A stretch of DNA of 6,741 nt from an uncultured Ruminococcus sp. (GCA_900553885.1 USFD01000131.1:1-6741); one strand, 5' to 3'; positions 1-6,398 are shown, counted from the stretch's first letter. Numbers and translations: made by a program. Notes: generated from the letters alone by a model not told the origin.

Positions 1-8
1 GTTAGTGC

Positions 9-56
9 CTTTTTGTGTAATAGGGAATTCCAAGGAATTTCCTATTACACAAAAAG
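9..56. repeat. Long near-perfect palindrome downstream of pheT
   Basis: Arms 9-31 and 34-56 are 23 bp each and complementary except for one position (g25 against t40, a G-U pair if transcribed). They are separated by only two bases (aa, 32-33), and the centre contains GAATTCC/GGAATTT. Each arm carries T5 at its 5' end and A5 at its 3' end, so both strands read the same way. The T5 on the minus strand (positions 55-51) is also the U-tract of the pheT terminator. The T5 on the plus strand (10-14) follows 'gttagtgcc', which could be the 3' arm of a terminator for a gene entering from the left. I infer a boundary between convergent transcription units. By itself it lacks a trailing U-tract and is not a standard terminator. 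Confidence 0.75.
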
Positions 57-92
57 ACTGCCGTCCAAAGTTTCTCTCTCTGGACAGCAGCC
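51..92 (-). terminator. Intrinsic terminator of the pheST operon
   Basis: On the minus strand, GGCTGCTGTCC (92-82) pairs with GGACGGCAGTC (66-56), giving an 11-bp stem with two G-U pairs around a 15-nt loop. TTTTT (55-51) follows directly. The stem begins 18 bases after the pheT stop codon, a normal distance for a rho-independent terminator. The U-tract is the first part of the neighbouring palindrome. Confidence 0.85.
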
Positions 93-109
93 TTTTCTTT
101 CCTTCAAAA

Positions 110-2530
110 TCAGCTTCTCAGCTCAATTCCATACGTCTTATTCAGCTGTTTCAGCACTTTCTTGACATATCCGTCAACGGTATCTGCCTTGAACGCCTCT
201 TCCTTCGGAGTAAAGAGAACGGTAAATGCCATCGATTTCTTATCGGCTGCGATCTGTCTGCCCTCGTATACGTCGAACAGGCTAACATCCTTGACGTAAG
301 CACAAGCCTCGCGGATACAGCCCTCAACCTGTCCGCAGGTGATGTCTTTGTCCATAACCAGCGCCAGATCACGTTTTTCCTCCGGGAATTTTGGAAGCGG
401 CTCAAATACTTTGGCTTTTCCATACCATTTCTCCAGCGCTTTCATGCTGATCTCCAACACATACGCATCTTCGCGCATTGCCTCTTCCTTCATGATCTCA
501 TATTTTACCTTACCGAGGTAACCAATCTCCTCGCCCTCGCAGAAGATCGCTGCGGTCTGATACGGATGCAGGAACGGTTTCTCTGCTTTTTCATAGTTAA
601 AAGTAATATTTAAAACATCGGCAACTGCCTCTGCCATTCCCTTTAAGGTAAAGAAAGACTCTTCCCTACCAAATACACCGATGCACAGCGTCTCTCGCTC
701 TTCCGGATATTCCGTCAGAGGCAGGGACTTCGGAATAAATGCATTTCCAATCTCGAAGATACGTCCCTCGAAGATGCCTCTCTTCTGGTTGCGTCCCATC
801 GCATGAATCATCTGCGGTGCCAGTGTTGTTCTCATCAGGGACAGATCCTCGTTGATCGGATTCATGATGCGGATCGCCCTGCGCTCTGGCGCGTCCTCTG
901 CAAATCCCATTTCATCCAGATCCGACGGGGAGAAGAAGGAATAATGCATTCCCTCAAATGCGCCAACACTGCACAGCGTTCTCTTTACCTTCAGAATGGT
1001 TCTCTGACGCAGGTTGCTTCCGCCGATGGTTACCTTTGCAGTCGGCATAAAGGTGGAAACGATATGGTCATAGCCATACATACGGATTACTTCCTCGGCT
1101 ACATCCGGATAATCTTCCATATCCTCGCGGTATGCCGGGAAATGCAGGGTCAGCTCATCACCATTGATCTCCGGCTGGAAGTTTAAGCCAGTCAGGATGC
1201 GAAGAATATCCTCATCCGGAACGGTAATACCCAGAACAGCGTTTACCTTCTTAACACTTGTCTTGAATGTAGTCGGCTCTAAGGAGTTTCCGGTATTTAC
1301 ATTTTTATGGGTCTTGGAAATCTTACCAGCTCCCAGCTCCTCAACCAGATGCAGGGCACGTTTCATCGCCATCTCGGTTGTGTACTCATCGACGCCCTTA
1401 GAATATCGCTGGCTCGCGTCGGATCCCTGTCCTAATGCACGGGAGCTTCTGCGGATGTTGTCACGGGCAAATTTAGCTGCCTCGAACATCACTTCCGTCG
1501 TGGTATCACGAACCTCAGAATTTAAACCACCCATGATTCCGGCAAGTGCTACCGGCTTTTTGCCGTCGCAGATAACCAGATTGTTCGGATTTAAGGTAAA
1601 TTCTTTCTCATCCAGTGTCACGATCTTCTCGCCCTCGGCCGCGCGTCTTACATTGATCGCATTGCCCTCCAGATAATCGCAGTCAAACGCATGAAGCGGC
1701 TGACCTAACTCACGCATGATATAGTTTGTAATATCAACAATATTGGAAATGGAATTATTTCCTACCAAAGCCAGACGTCGTCTCATCCATGCCGGGGACT
1801 GACCCAGTTTTACGTCATATACATAGTGTGCAATGTAACGCGGGCAAAGATCCTGTGCCTCTACCGTTACGTTGAAGCCTTCTTTCTCAACTTCTGTCTC
1901 AGTGTAATCCAGTGCCGGTGTCTTGAGCGGCTCGCCCAGTGCGGCAGCAACCTCTCTTGCCAGACCGAAAATACTCTGGCAGTCCGGACGGTTTGCCGTG
2001 ATAGAAACATCGAAGATCCAGTCATTTAAGCCGGTCAGCTCTTTGACATCCGAACCAATTTCCGCATCTTCCGGCAGAACCAGCAATCCGTTGTAACCAG
2101 CACCCGGATACAGATCCTCGTTTAAGCCAAGCTCGGTACCGGAACACAGCATACCCTGGGACTCATAACCTCTCAATTTACCCTTTTTAATGGTGGCCAC
2201 GCCCTCGATCGTCACATGATCTTTTGCAGTTGCATATACTTTCGCGCCAATCATGGCAACTGGGAATTTTCCGCCAGCTTTTACATTGTCAGCGCCACAG
2301 CAGATCTGTAAGAGTTCCGGAGCACCTACATTGACCTGGCACACATGAAGATGTGTTTCCGGAATCGGCTCACAGGAGTCAACATAACCAACGACGATGC
2401 CGCTGATATCCTTGCCAACCTGCCATTTTTCTTCTACCTCAAATCCACAGTCAAAAAGCTTCTTCTCCAGCTCATCTGCGGAAATATTAATATCTACATA
2501 ATCTTTTAACCAGCTTAACGGTACAAGCAT
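110..2530 (-). CDS. pheT: Phenylalanyl-tRNA synthetase beta subunit
   Basis: The beta subunit of the cytoplasmic (alpha-beta)2 enzyme that charges tRNA-Phe; beta binds tRNA and hydrolyses Tyr-tRNA-Phe. The 806 residues are the usual bacterial length. Visible domains in order: the N-terminal B1 segment (MLVPLSWLKDYV); an EMAP/OB-fold tRNA-binding domain at about 40-150, ending in ESQGMLCSGTELGL; a B3/B4 editing domain at about 210-400, with QPLHAFD (His280) and GIMGG..SEV followed by FEAAKF (Glu350), the segments that line the editing pocket in the family; B5 at about 410-485; the catalytic-like fold at about 490-690; and a C-terminal ferredoxin-like anticodon-binding domain from about 714 (PEEKRDLALVMDK) to the end. 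The ATG is supported by AGGAGG 8 bases upstream. It lies 20 bp behind pheS and is surely co-transcribed with it under T-box control. No frameshift or missing domain is seen. Confidence 0.98.
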   Translation of the reverse strand: MLVPLSWLKDYVDINISADELEKKLFDCGFEVEEKWQVGKDISGIVVGYVDSCEPIPETHLHVCQVNVGAPELLQICCGADNVKAGGKFPVAMIGAKVYATAKDHVTIEGVATIKKGKLRGYESQGMLCSGTELGLNEDLYPGAGYNGLLVLPEDAEIGSDVKELTGLNDWIFDVSITANRPDCQSIFGLAREVAAALGEPLKTPALDYTETEVEKEGFNVTVEAQDLCPRYIAHYVYDVKLGQSPAWMRRRLALVGNNSISNIVDITNYIMRELGQPLHAFDCDYLEGNAINVRRAAEGEKIVTLDEKEFTLNPNNLVICDGKKPVALAGIMGGLNSEVRDTTTEVMFEAAKFARDNIRRSSRALGQGSDASQRYSKGVDEYTTEMAMKRALHLVEELGAGKISKTHKNVNTGNSLEPTTFKTSVKKVNAVLGITVPDEDILRILTGLNFQPEINGDELTLHFPAYREDMEDYPDVAEEVIRMYGYDHIVSTFMPTAKVTIGGSNLRQRTILKVKRTLCSVGAFEGMHYSFFSPSDLDEMGFAEDAPERRAIRIMNPINEDLSLMRTTLAPQMIHAMGRNQKRGIFEGRIFEIGNAFIPKSLPLTEYPEERETLCIGVFGREESFFTLKGMAEAVADVLNITFNYEKAEKPFLHPYQTAAIFCEGEEIGYLGKVKYEIMKEEAMREDAYVLEISMKALEKWYGKAKVFEPLPKFPEEKRDLALVMDKDITCGQVEGCIREACAYVKDVSLFDVYEGRQIAADKKSMAFTVLFTPKEEAFKADTVDGYVKKVLKQLNKTYGIELRS

Positions 2531-2550
2531 TTCTAATCCTCCTGTCCTGA

Positions 2551-3594
2551 TCAGTCATCGATCTGATCCAGCACACGCAGATCAGACTCAAAAAGCATCT
2601 TGATGTTGTTGATGCCGTATTTCAGCATTGCGATACGCTCCAGACCCAATCCGAATGCGAATCCACTGTATTTATTGGAATCAATGCCGCAGTTTTCCAG
2701 TACCTTCTTATTTACCACACCAGCGCCGAGAACCTCGATCCAGCCTGTTTCCTTGCACAGACGGCAACCCTTGCCACCGCACTGGAAGCAGCTTACATCG
2801 ACCTCAACAGACGGCTCCGTGAACGGGAAATAGGACGGACGAAGTCTCGTTTTTGTCTGCTTACCGAAAATTCTCTGAACAAACATATCCAGCATACCCT
2901 TTAAATCACACAGGGTGATGCCCTCATCAACAACCAGACCTTCCATCTGGCTGAACATCGGAGAATGGGTCGCATCATCGTCAGAACGGAATACTTTACC
3001 CGGGGAAACAACCTTGATCGGCGGTTTTTTCGCTTCCATGACATGAACTTGTCCAGCCGATGTCTGGGTACGGAGCAAGAATTCCGGAGACAGATAGAAT
3101 GTATCCTGCATATCGCGCGCCGGATGATCCTGCGGTGTATTTAAAGCTGTAAAGTTATAATAATCGGTCTCGATCTCGGTTCCCTCATATACCTCAAATC
3201 CCATAGAGGTGAAGATATCCGTCAGCTGATTGCGGACCGTCGTAACTGGATGCAGATTACCGTAACGGATTTTAACCGGCGGCATCGTGATATCAATCTT
3301 CTCCGATTCATAGCGCTGCTGCTGCTCTTTCTCTTTTAATTTCTGATCCAGCTCGTCAAAGAAATTGTTTGCCCACTCCTTGGCGCCATTGATAGTCTTA
3401 CCAAATTCCGCTTTCTGGTCATTGGCAACATTGCGCATTTCTTTCATCAGCAGACCAATTCTGCCCTGCTTATTATCCAAAAAGGTCTTCTTAAACTCAT
3501 AGACACTCTTGGAAGTCGTCAGAGCATCCGCACCCTGGCGGATTTCCTCTTTGATCGCAGTGATCACTTCATTCAGTTCTTTTAAATCCTGCAT
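2551..3594 (-). CDS. pheS: Phenylalanyl-tRNA synthetase alpha subunit
   Basis: The catalytic alpha subunit (class II aminoacyl-tRNA synthetase): it activates phenylalanine with ATP and transfers it to tRNA-Phe together with PheT. The 347 residues fit the family. An N-terminal coiled-coil arm (about 1-95, rich in K/E/Q) precedes the class II core. Motif 1 lies around 112-137. Motif 2 runs from GKVFRSDDDATHSPMF to QMEGLVVD (199-223). FTEPSVEVDV (258-267) contributes to the Phe pocket. Motif 3 is GFAFGLGLERIAMLKYGI (311-328). A cysteine-rich insert, CxxC then CxxC (Cys269, 272, 277, 280), precedes TGWIEVLGAG, as in Bacillota PheS. After it the commoner GMVHPNVL reads GVVNKKVL. The ATG follows GGAGA at a spacing of 7 nt. 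First gene of the operon, about 440 nt after the predicted transcription start. Confidence 0.98.
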   Translation of the reverse strand: MQDLKELNEVITAIKEEIRQGADALTTSKSVYEFKKTFLDNKQGRIGLLMKEMRNVANDQKAEFGKTINGAKEWANNFFDELDQKLKEKEQQQRYESEKIDITMPPVKIRYGNLHPVTTVRNQLTDIFTSMGFEVYEGTEIETDYYNFTALNTPQDHPARDMQDTFYLSPEFLLRTQTSAGQVHVMEAKKPPIKVVSPGKVFRSDDDATHSPMFSQMEGLVVDEGITLCDLKGMLDMFVQRIFGKQTKTRLRPSYFPFTEPSVEVDVSCFQCGGKGCRLCKETGWIEVLGAGVVNKKVLENCGIDSNKYSGFAFGLGLERIAMLKYGINNIKMLFESDLRVLDQIDD

Positions 3595-3725
3595 GATTTC
3601 TCTCCTTCTATTACTTTTGTTGCTTTTTATCTTGATATTGCTTTAACTTGTGGACACGAATTTGTGCATAAAGGATGTTCTCTGGCACATTCGGGCGTCT
3701 CGCGCGGTCGCTTGCGACATGACAT

Positions 3726-3759
3726 AAAAAAATCCCTTCGCACAAAACGTGCAAAGGGA
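3726..3759 (-). terminator. T-box regulatory terminator
   Basis: TCCCTTTGCAC (3759-3749) pairs with GTGCGAAGGGA (3743-3733), an 11-bp stem with one G-U pair and loop GTTTT, followed by seven T (3732-3726). It lies 15 bases after the T-box core. GUCCC of its 5' arm can instead pair with the GGG next to the T-box to form the antiterminator stabilised by uncharged tRNA. Termination here should be the default state when tRNA-Phe is charged. Confidence 0.92.
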
Positions 3760-3990
3760 CGATCATATCTATACCGCGGTACCACCCAGCTTCCTGTCGG
3801 CAGGTCATTTCTTCGTCTGCCACAGACACTTTCCGGTATGTAACGTACACCAGACGGCAATGCCTACTCTAAATTTCAGCAATGCAGCTCCCGTGGGAAA
3901 TTCGGATATCTGTCTGAACGGAAAAAGGCTCACAGCCGCTGACCTCTTCTCTCTGACCGGAAACAGTATCTTATAGAACACGATCATAGC
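3726..3990 (-). promoter_or_regulatory. T-box riboswitch leader, tRNA-Phe specific
   Basis: A 5' leader that senses the charging state of tRNA-Phe and controls read-through into pheS. The invariant T-box core GGTGGTACCGCGG is on the minus strand at 3786-3774. Its TGGT is complementary to the ACCA end of an uncharged tRNA with discriminator A. Stem I is recognisable: GATACTGT (3970-3963) pairs with ACAGATATC (3913-3905) with one bulged base. The conserved CAGAGAG distal-bulge sequence (about 3954-3948) and the apical GGCTGTGAGCC are present. The internal loop on the 3' side reads TTCAG, so UUC at 3918-3916 (Phe codon followed by A) is the likely specifier; this fits the downstream genes. The short ORFs over this stretch on both strands are not genes. 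The 5' boundary is approximate, and the helix assignment was made by eye. Confidence 0.93.
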
Positions 3991-4038
3991 TTTTGGTTTG
4001 TTTGGTTTGATTGATTTCATGTATGCAATCTGTTTATT

Positions 4039-4067
4039 ATTTTAGGCATGTTGGTGGGAAATGTCAA
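4039..4067 (-). promoter_or_regulatory. Promoter of the pheST operon
   Basis: On the minus strand a perfect -35 box TTGACA (4067-4062) is separated by 17 bp from TAAAAT (4044-4039), a 5/6 match to the -10 consensus for the main sigma factor. The predicted start at about 4032 lies some 40 bases before stem I of the T-box, as expected. The leader between them (about 4017-3991) is a CAAAC-rich stretch with the 9-mer CAAACCAAA occurring twice. Confidence 0.85.
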
Positions 4068-4080
4068 GGGATTTCTTTCC

Positions 4081-4104
4081 TTGATATTTTCATTGATATT
4101 TTCA
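4081..4104. repeat. Tandem 12-bp repeat in the divergent promoter region
   Basis: TTGATATTTTCA occurs twice in direct contact (4081-4092 and 4093-4104) with no mismatch. It lies between the pheST -35 box and the candidate promoter and inverted repeat of the divergent PTS-like gene. Possible roles are tandem binding sites for a regulator, an UP-like AT-rich element, or a chance slippage duplication. The sequence does not decide between them. Confidence 0.7.
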
Positions 4105-4129
4105 AATTATAAGAAATTTTACTTATAAT
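4101..4129 (+). promoter_or_regulatory. Candidate promoter with operator-like inverted repeat for the PTS-like gene
   Basis: TATAAT at 4124-4129 is a perfect -10 box, with a weak -35 TTCAAA (4101-4106) 17 bp upstream. A perfect inverted repeat, ATTATAAG (4106-4113) and CTTATAAT (4122-4129) with an 8-bp spacer, covers the spacer and the -10 box. A dimeric repressor binding here would block RNA polymerase. The region is very AT-rich, so chance matches are possible. If used, the 5' leader would be about 125 nt. Confidence 0.4.
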
Positions 4130-4177
4130 ATCATCTATTTAATTTTTCCTTTACAAATACACTTGAAGATGGTAAAC

Positions 4178-4205
4178 TTGCTGTATCACTTTAGCACGTT
4201 ATCAT
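4178..4205 (+). promoter_or_regulatory. Second candidate promoter for the PTS-like gene
   Basis: TTGCTG (4178-4183), a 16-bp spacer and TATCAT (4200-4205) form a plausible sigma-A-type promoter closer to the ATG. The predicted start at about 4212 falls in a TGATATCA palindrome (4213-4220). A GGGAAAGGA ribosome binding site follows at 4244-4252, ten bases before the ATG. I cannot tell whether this promoter, the one at 4101-4129, or both are used. Confidence 0.35.
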
Positions 4206-4262
4206 ATTAGTTTGATATCAGACAGATGAGCCGTAACTTAAACGGGAAAGGATAACATAAGA

Positions 4263-5855
4263 ATGGGAAAGAAAATTGCTTTTATAGGAAGCAGCGGCGG
4301 AAATCTTTACAAGCAAGGTGGAAATGATCTTCCCGCAATGATGAAGGAACTCTTTGGACAGACAAAAGCCGCAGATATGGAGATTGTATTTGTCCAGTAT
4401 GTACTGGCATCTGGCAGTCTGGATAATGTTGGTCCGGACAGCCCGGCAACTTTATTTACCTGGAATGGTAAAGAAGTGCAGCCCGTATTTCAGGGAACTT
4501 TGCGCGAGGTCGATGCCGAGGCAGCGAAAGTGGATGCTCAGCTTGCCAAGAAAATCAATGATGGTGAGATTGACGGAGTGATGTTCGTCAGTGCCAGCCC
4601 GGACGGTGCCAACCGACAAACCATGGAAGCCTGTGCAAGAGCCAAAATTCCAATGGCCGGAACTGGTGGAAGCGGTGTCGCCCTGACACAGAATATGGGC
4701 TGCAATGTGTTATCTGCATCTGGAACCACCGGTACAACCAACCGGACCAGAGCGGTTGCATTCACAACAGCGCTTGCAAAATACTGGAACATTAAATATA
4801 TGCCTGTCATCGGTAACACCGGTGAAAATGCAGCTGCAAAAAATCAGGGAAATATCTGGAAACGCATCAATTTCCGTGGAATTATGATGACAAGTCTTCC
4901 TGCATTTATTGCCATGGCACTCTGTCTGGCATGCAGTAAAATTCCGGGATGTGAAAAGCTGTCCGATGTCTTTGATACCTTAGTCAATTCCATTCCTATC
5001 GTTATCTGTGCTATCGCCGCCAAACAAGTCTCCGGTCTGGACGAGGTGGGAGTCGTTGGAGGTATTGTAGCCGGCATTCTGTCTGTAGACGGCGGAATTC
5101 TTGGCGGATTGGTGATCGGAATCCTGGCTGGTGTACTTGCCTACTATATCAGTGTGTTCTGCTTCCGTCACAATGTGCCGGGCACAACCGTCAATATCGC
5201 TTCCGGCGGTCTCGGCGGTCTGGCAGCCGGTCTGGTGGGAAAATTTCTGATTGCCCCGGTTGCCTTGTGGATCGGCAACGGAATCTGTTCCCTGATCAAT
5301 CTATGCATTGCTTATAATTCCCTGCTTGCAGGAGCAGTAGCAGGACTTCTCATCTGGCCTGCCATCATCGGCGGTGTATACCACGCGGCAATTCTTCCTA
5401 TTGTATTGCTGGAAATGGAGGAAATGGGATTCAGTTTCCTCGGAGCGATTGATATGACAGGACTTGTTATGGTATCTGCCGGCATCACGCTGGCAAACGT
5501 CATTATGCCAAAACAGAAAGGCGAGGCAGCCGTTGCACTTCCGGGATGCATTATTAATATCTGTTTCGGAACATTTGTAGAGGCCTCTTATCCCTTTATG
5601 TTCTCCAATAAAATCGTATTCGCCGGTGCACTTGCCAGTGCCACAGTCGGAGGCGCCATTGTGGGACTCTTCAACGTAAAAGGAACCGCCTATGTACCGG
5701 CGGTGCTTGCGCCATTTATGGCAAATGAAGGGAAGGGACTGGCATTTGTGGTTGCAATGATTGCTGCAATGGGTTGTGCGTTTGTGGTTACGATGGTGGC
5801 AAATATGGTGGAAAGAAGGAAAAAAGAGGCGTTATTACTGAACAAACAGCAATAG
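4263..5855 (+). CDS. PTS EIIC-like membrane protein with an unassigned N-terminal cytoplasmic domain
   Basis: A 530-aa protein in two parts. Residues 1-185 are soluble, with alternating strands and helices: a glycine-rich first loop (FIGSSGGN, 7-14), DGVMFVSASPDGAN (104-117), IPMAGTGGSG (129-138) and SGTTGTTNRTR (153-163). I do not recognise this domain. It looks Rossmann/flavodoxin-like and has no EIIB Cys phosphorylation loop. Residues about 203-515 are hydrophobic, with roughly nine or ten membrane segments. They resemble EIIC of the fructose/glucose PTS superfamily: GGIVAGIL..GGILGGLVIGILAG (266-290), GGVYHAAILPI (370-380), and FVEASYPFMF (438-447) where family members have an ITEGAIPF-type substrate motif. 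The tail is basic (ERRKK). The likely role is sugar uptake or sensing at the membrane. No EIIA, EIIB or catabolic gene is adjacent, so the substrate is unknown and the protein may be a non-canonical permease. The ATG follows GGGAAAGGA. It is divergent from pheST and apparently monocistronic. Confidence 0.85.
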   Translation: MGKKIAFIGSSGGNLYKQGGNDLPAMMKELFGQTKAADMEIVFVQYVLASGSLDNVGPDSPATLFTWNGKEVQPVFQGTLREVDAEAAKVDAQLAKKINDGEIDGVMFVSASPDGANRQTMEACARAKIPMAGTGGSGVALTQNMGCNVLSASGTTGTTNRTRAVAFTTALAKYWNIKYMPVIGNTGENAAAKNQGNIWKRINFRGIMMTSLPAFIAMALCLACSKIPGCEKLSDVFDTLVNSIPIVICAIAAKQVSGLDEVGVVGGIVAGILSVDGGILGGLVIGILAGVLAYYISVFCFRHNVPGTTVNIASGGLGGLAAGLVGKFLIAPVALWIGNGICSLINLCIAYNSLLAGAVAGLLIWPAIIGGVYHAAILPIVLLEMEEMGFSFLGAIDMTGLVMVSAGITLANVIMPKQKGEAAVALPGCIINICFGTFVEASYPFMFSNKIVFAGALASATVGGAIVGLFNVKGTAYVPAVLAPFMANEGKGLAFVVAMIAAMGCAFVVTMVANMVERRKKEALLLNKQQ

Positions 5856-5872
5856 CGCCTACCTACCCTCAT

Positions 5873-5901
5873 AAGGAGCCCTATCGGCTCCTTGCTTGTT
5901 T
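5873..5901 (+). terminator. Probable terminator of the PTS-like gene
   Basis: AAGGAGCC (5873-5880) pairs perfectly with GGCTCCTT (5886-5893) around the loop CTATC, 17 bases after the stop codon. The tail GCTTGTTT is only moderately T-rich, so termination may be incomplete. The hairpin also marks where the unique gene ends and the transposase-derived sequence begins. Confidence 0.65.
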
Positions 5902-5961
5902 ATTCGTTGCATTTTCTTCAAACTGCAAGCATTTTGCAAGCACAAAGCCCAGAAACCTCTA

Positions 5962-6267
5962 AAAAAGCAGACGTTTCAGTTTGAAAACTTCCGTGTGAGG
6001 AAGCTCACTGCAATCAATGCCCTAAATTTTTATATTACCCTGTGCATGGCATTTCTGGCACATATGTCCATGAAATCAGAAACGCATGCCCTGAAGGTTG
6101 CAATCATACAGAAAGCAGACCCTATAAAAGAAAAAATCCATTTCAGCTATTATCGGCTGGCTAAAGGTATCTCAGGCATACTGTCGTATGTAAAAGAAGG
6201 GATCAGGCTATGGTTTCGGACAAAACGTCCGATATACCGTCAACTTTGCCTTAAGCTGGTCGCTTAA
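5962..6267 (+). pseudogene. C-terminal remnant of a DDE (IS4-like) transposase
   Basis: About 101 residues, starting near KKQTFQFENFRVRKL, match in style the C-terminal end of IS4-type transposases of Clostridia: the FE(N/D)FRVR.L.AIN.LN segment just after the catalytic core, then a long helical tail (YYRLAKGISGILSYVKEGIR) and a closing KRPIYRQLCLKLV. The DDE catalytic core that should precede it is absent: the preceding sequence is the terminator of the PTS-like gene and a short unrelated stretch. The open frame can be traced back to a TTG at 5896, but no ribosome binding site precedes it. This is a decayed insertion-sequence end, not a working gene. The family name is from recognition of the pattern; the IS subgroup is not resolved. 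No terminal inverted repeat could be identified. Confidence 0.7.
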
Positions 6268-6313
6268 ATAGATAAAAGAATAACTCTCCCAAGTAGTGAA
6301 AGGAATCATCCAT
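6251..6313 (-). CDS. Possible 20-codon small ORF or orphaned gene start
   Basis: On the minus strand the ATG at 6313-6311 opens a 20-codon frame (MDDSFHYLGELFFYLFK then RPA) that stops at 6251. AAGGAG (6330-6325, within GAAGGAGAT) lies 11 bases upstream, slightly long but strong. A TTGACA-type promoter is placed upstream at 6398-6370. The last six codons run antisense into the final codons of the transposase remnant. Two readings are possible: a real small peptide, acidic at the start and aromatic-rich; or the 5' end of an older gene cut off when the insertion sequence arrived. No family is recognised. Expression signals are better than the coding evidence. Confidence 0.35.
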   Translation of the reverse strand: MDDSFHYLGELFFYLFKRPA

Positions 6314-6345
6314 TTATTATTTATCTCCTTCTTCTATCATATAGA

Positions 6346-6380
6346 ATAATTATAATTCAAACATTTAGAATTGTTATTAT
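6346..6380. repeat. AT-rich imperfect inverted repeat
   Basis: Arms 6346-6358 and 6368-6380 (13 bp each, 11 of 13 complementary) flank a 9-bp centre. The repeat overlaps the -10 area and the start of the candidate minus-strand transcript, so it could be an operator or a 5' leader hairpin. In such AT-rich DNA a chance origin is also reasonable. Confidence 0.4.
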
Positions 6381-6398
6381 ATTTGTGGTGTATGTCAA
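6370..6398 (-). promoter_or_regulatory. Candidate minus-strand promoter
   Basis: A perfect TTGACA (6398-6393) is followed after 17 bp by AACAAT (6375-6370), a 4/6 match to the -10 consensus. The transcript would start near 6364 and meet the AAGGAG ribosome binding site and the ATG of the 20-codon ORF. The -10 box is weak, so this is a candidate only. Confidence 0.4.

Noticed and set aside
5..613. 202-codon plus-strand open frame
   Set aside because: It lies antisense to the 3' end of pheT, begins in the palindrome, and its product is low-complexity and unlike any family. It is a shadow frame of a strongly conserved gene.
3707..3718. Small GTCGC/GCGAC palindrome between the T-box terminator and pheS
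   Set aside because: Five base pairs with a two-base centre and no U-tract. Too short to support a regulatory call.
3611..4020. Several short open frames of 70-80 codons on both strands upstream of pheS
   Set aside because: They cover the T-box leader and its terminator, whose RNA structure explains the sequence. No ribosome binding sites or protein family matches were seen.
4263..4820. Calling the N-terminal domain of the PTS-like protein an EIIB domain
   Set aside because: The Cys-containing phosphorylation loop near the N-terminus of fructose- or glucose-type EIIB is missing. The only Cys residues in this part (123 and 147) are not in such a context.
5924..5942. Direct repeat TGCAAGCA twice with a 3-bp gap
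   Set aside because: Short, in non-coding DNA beside an insertion scar, and without a promoter near it. It could be chance or slippage, and it is not a target-site duplication since the copies do not flank anything.
5896..5961. TTG start and first 22 codons of the transposase-like frame
   Set aside because: No ribosome binding site, it overlaps the tail of the PTS-like gene's terminator, and the residues do not resemble the transposase. Only the part from about 5962 is retained.
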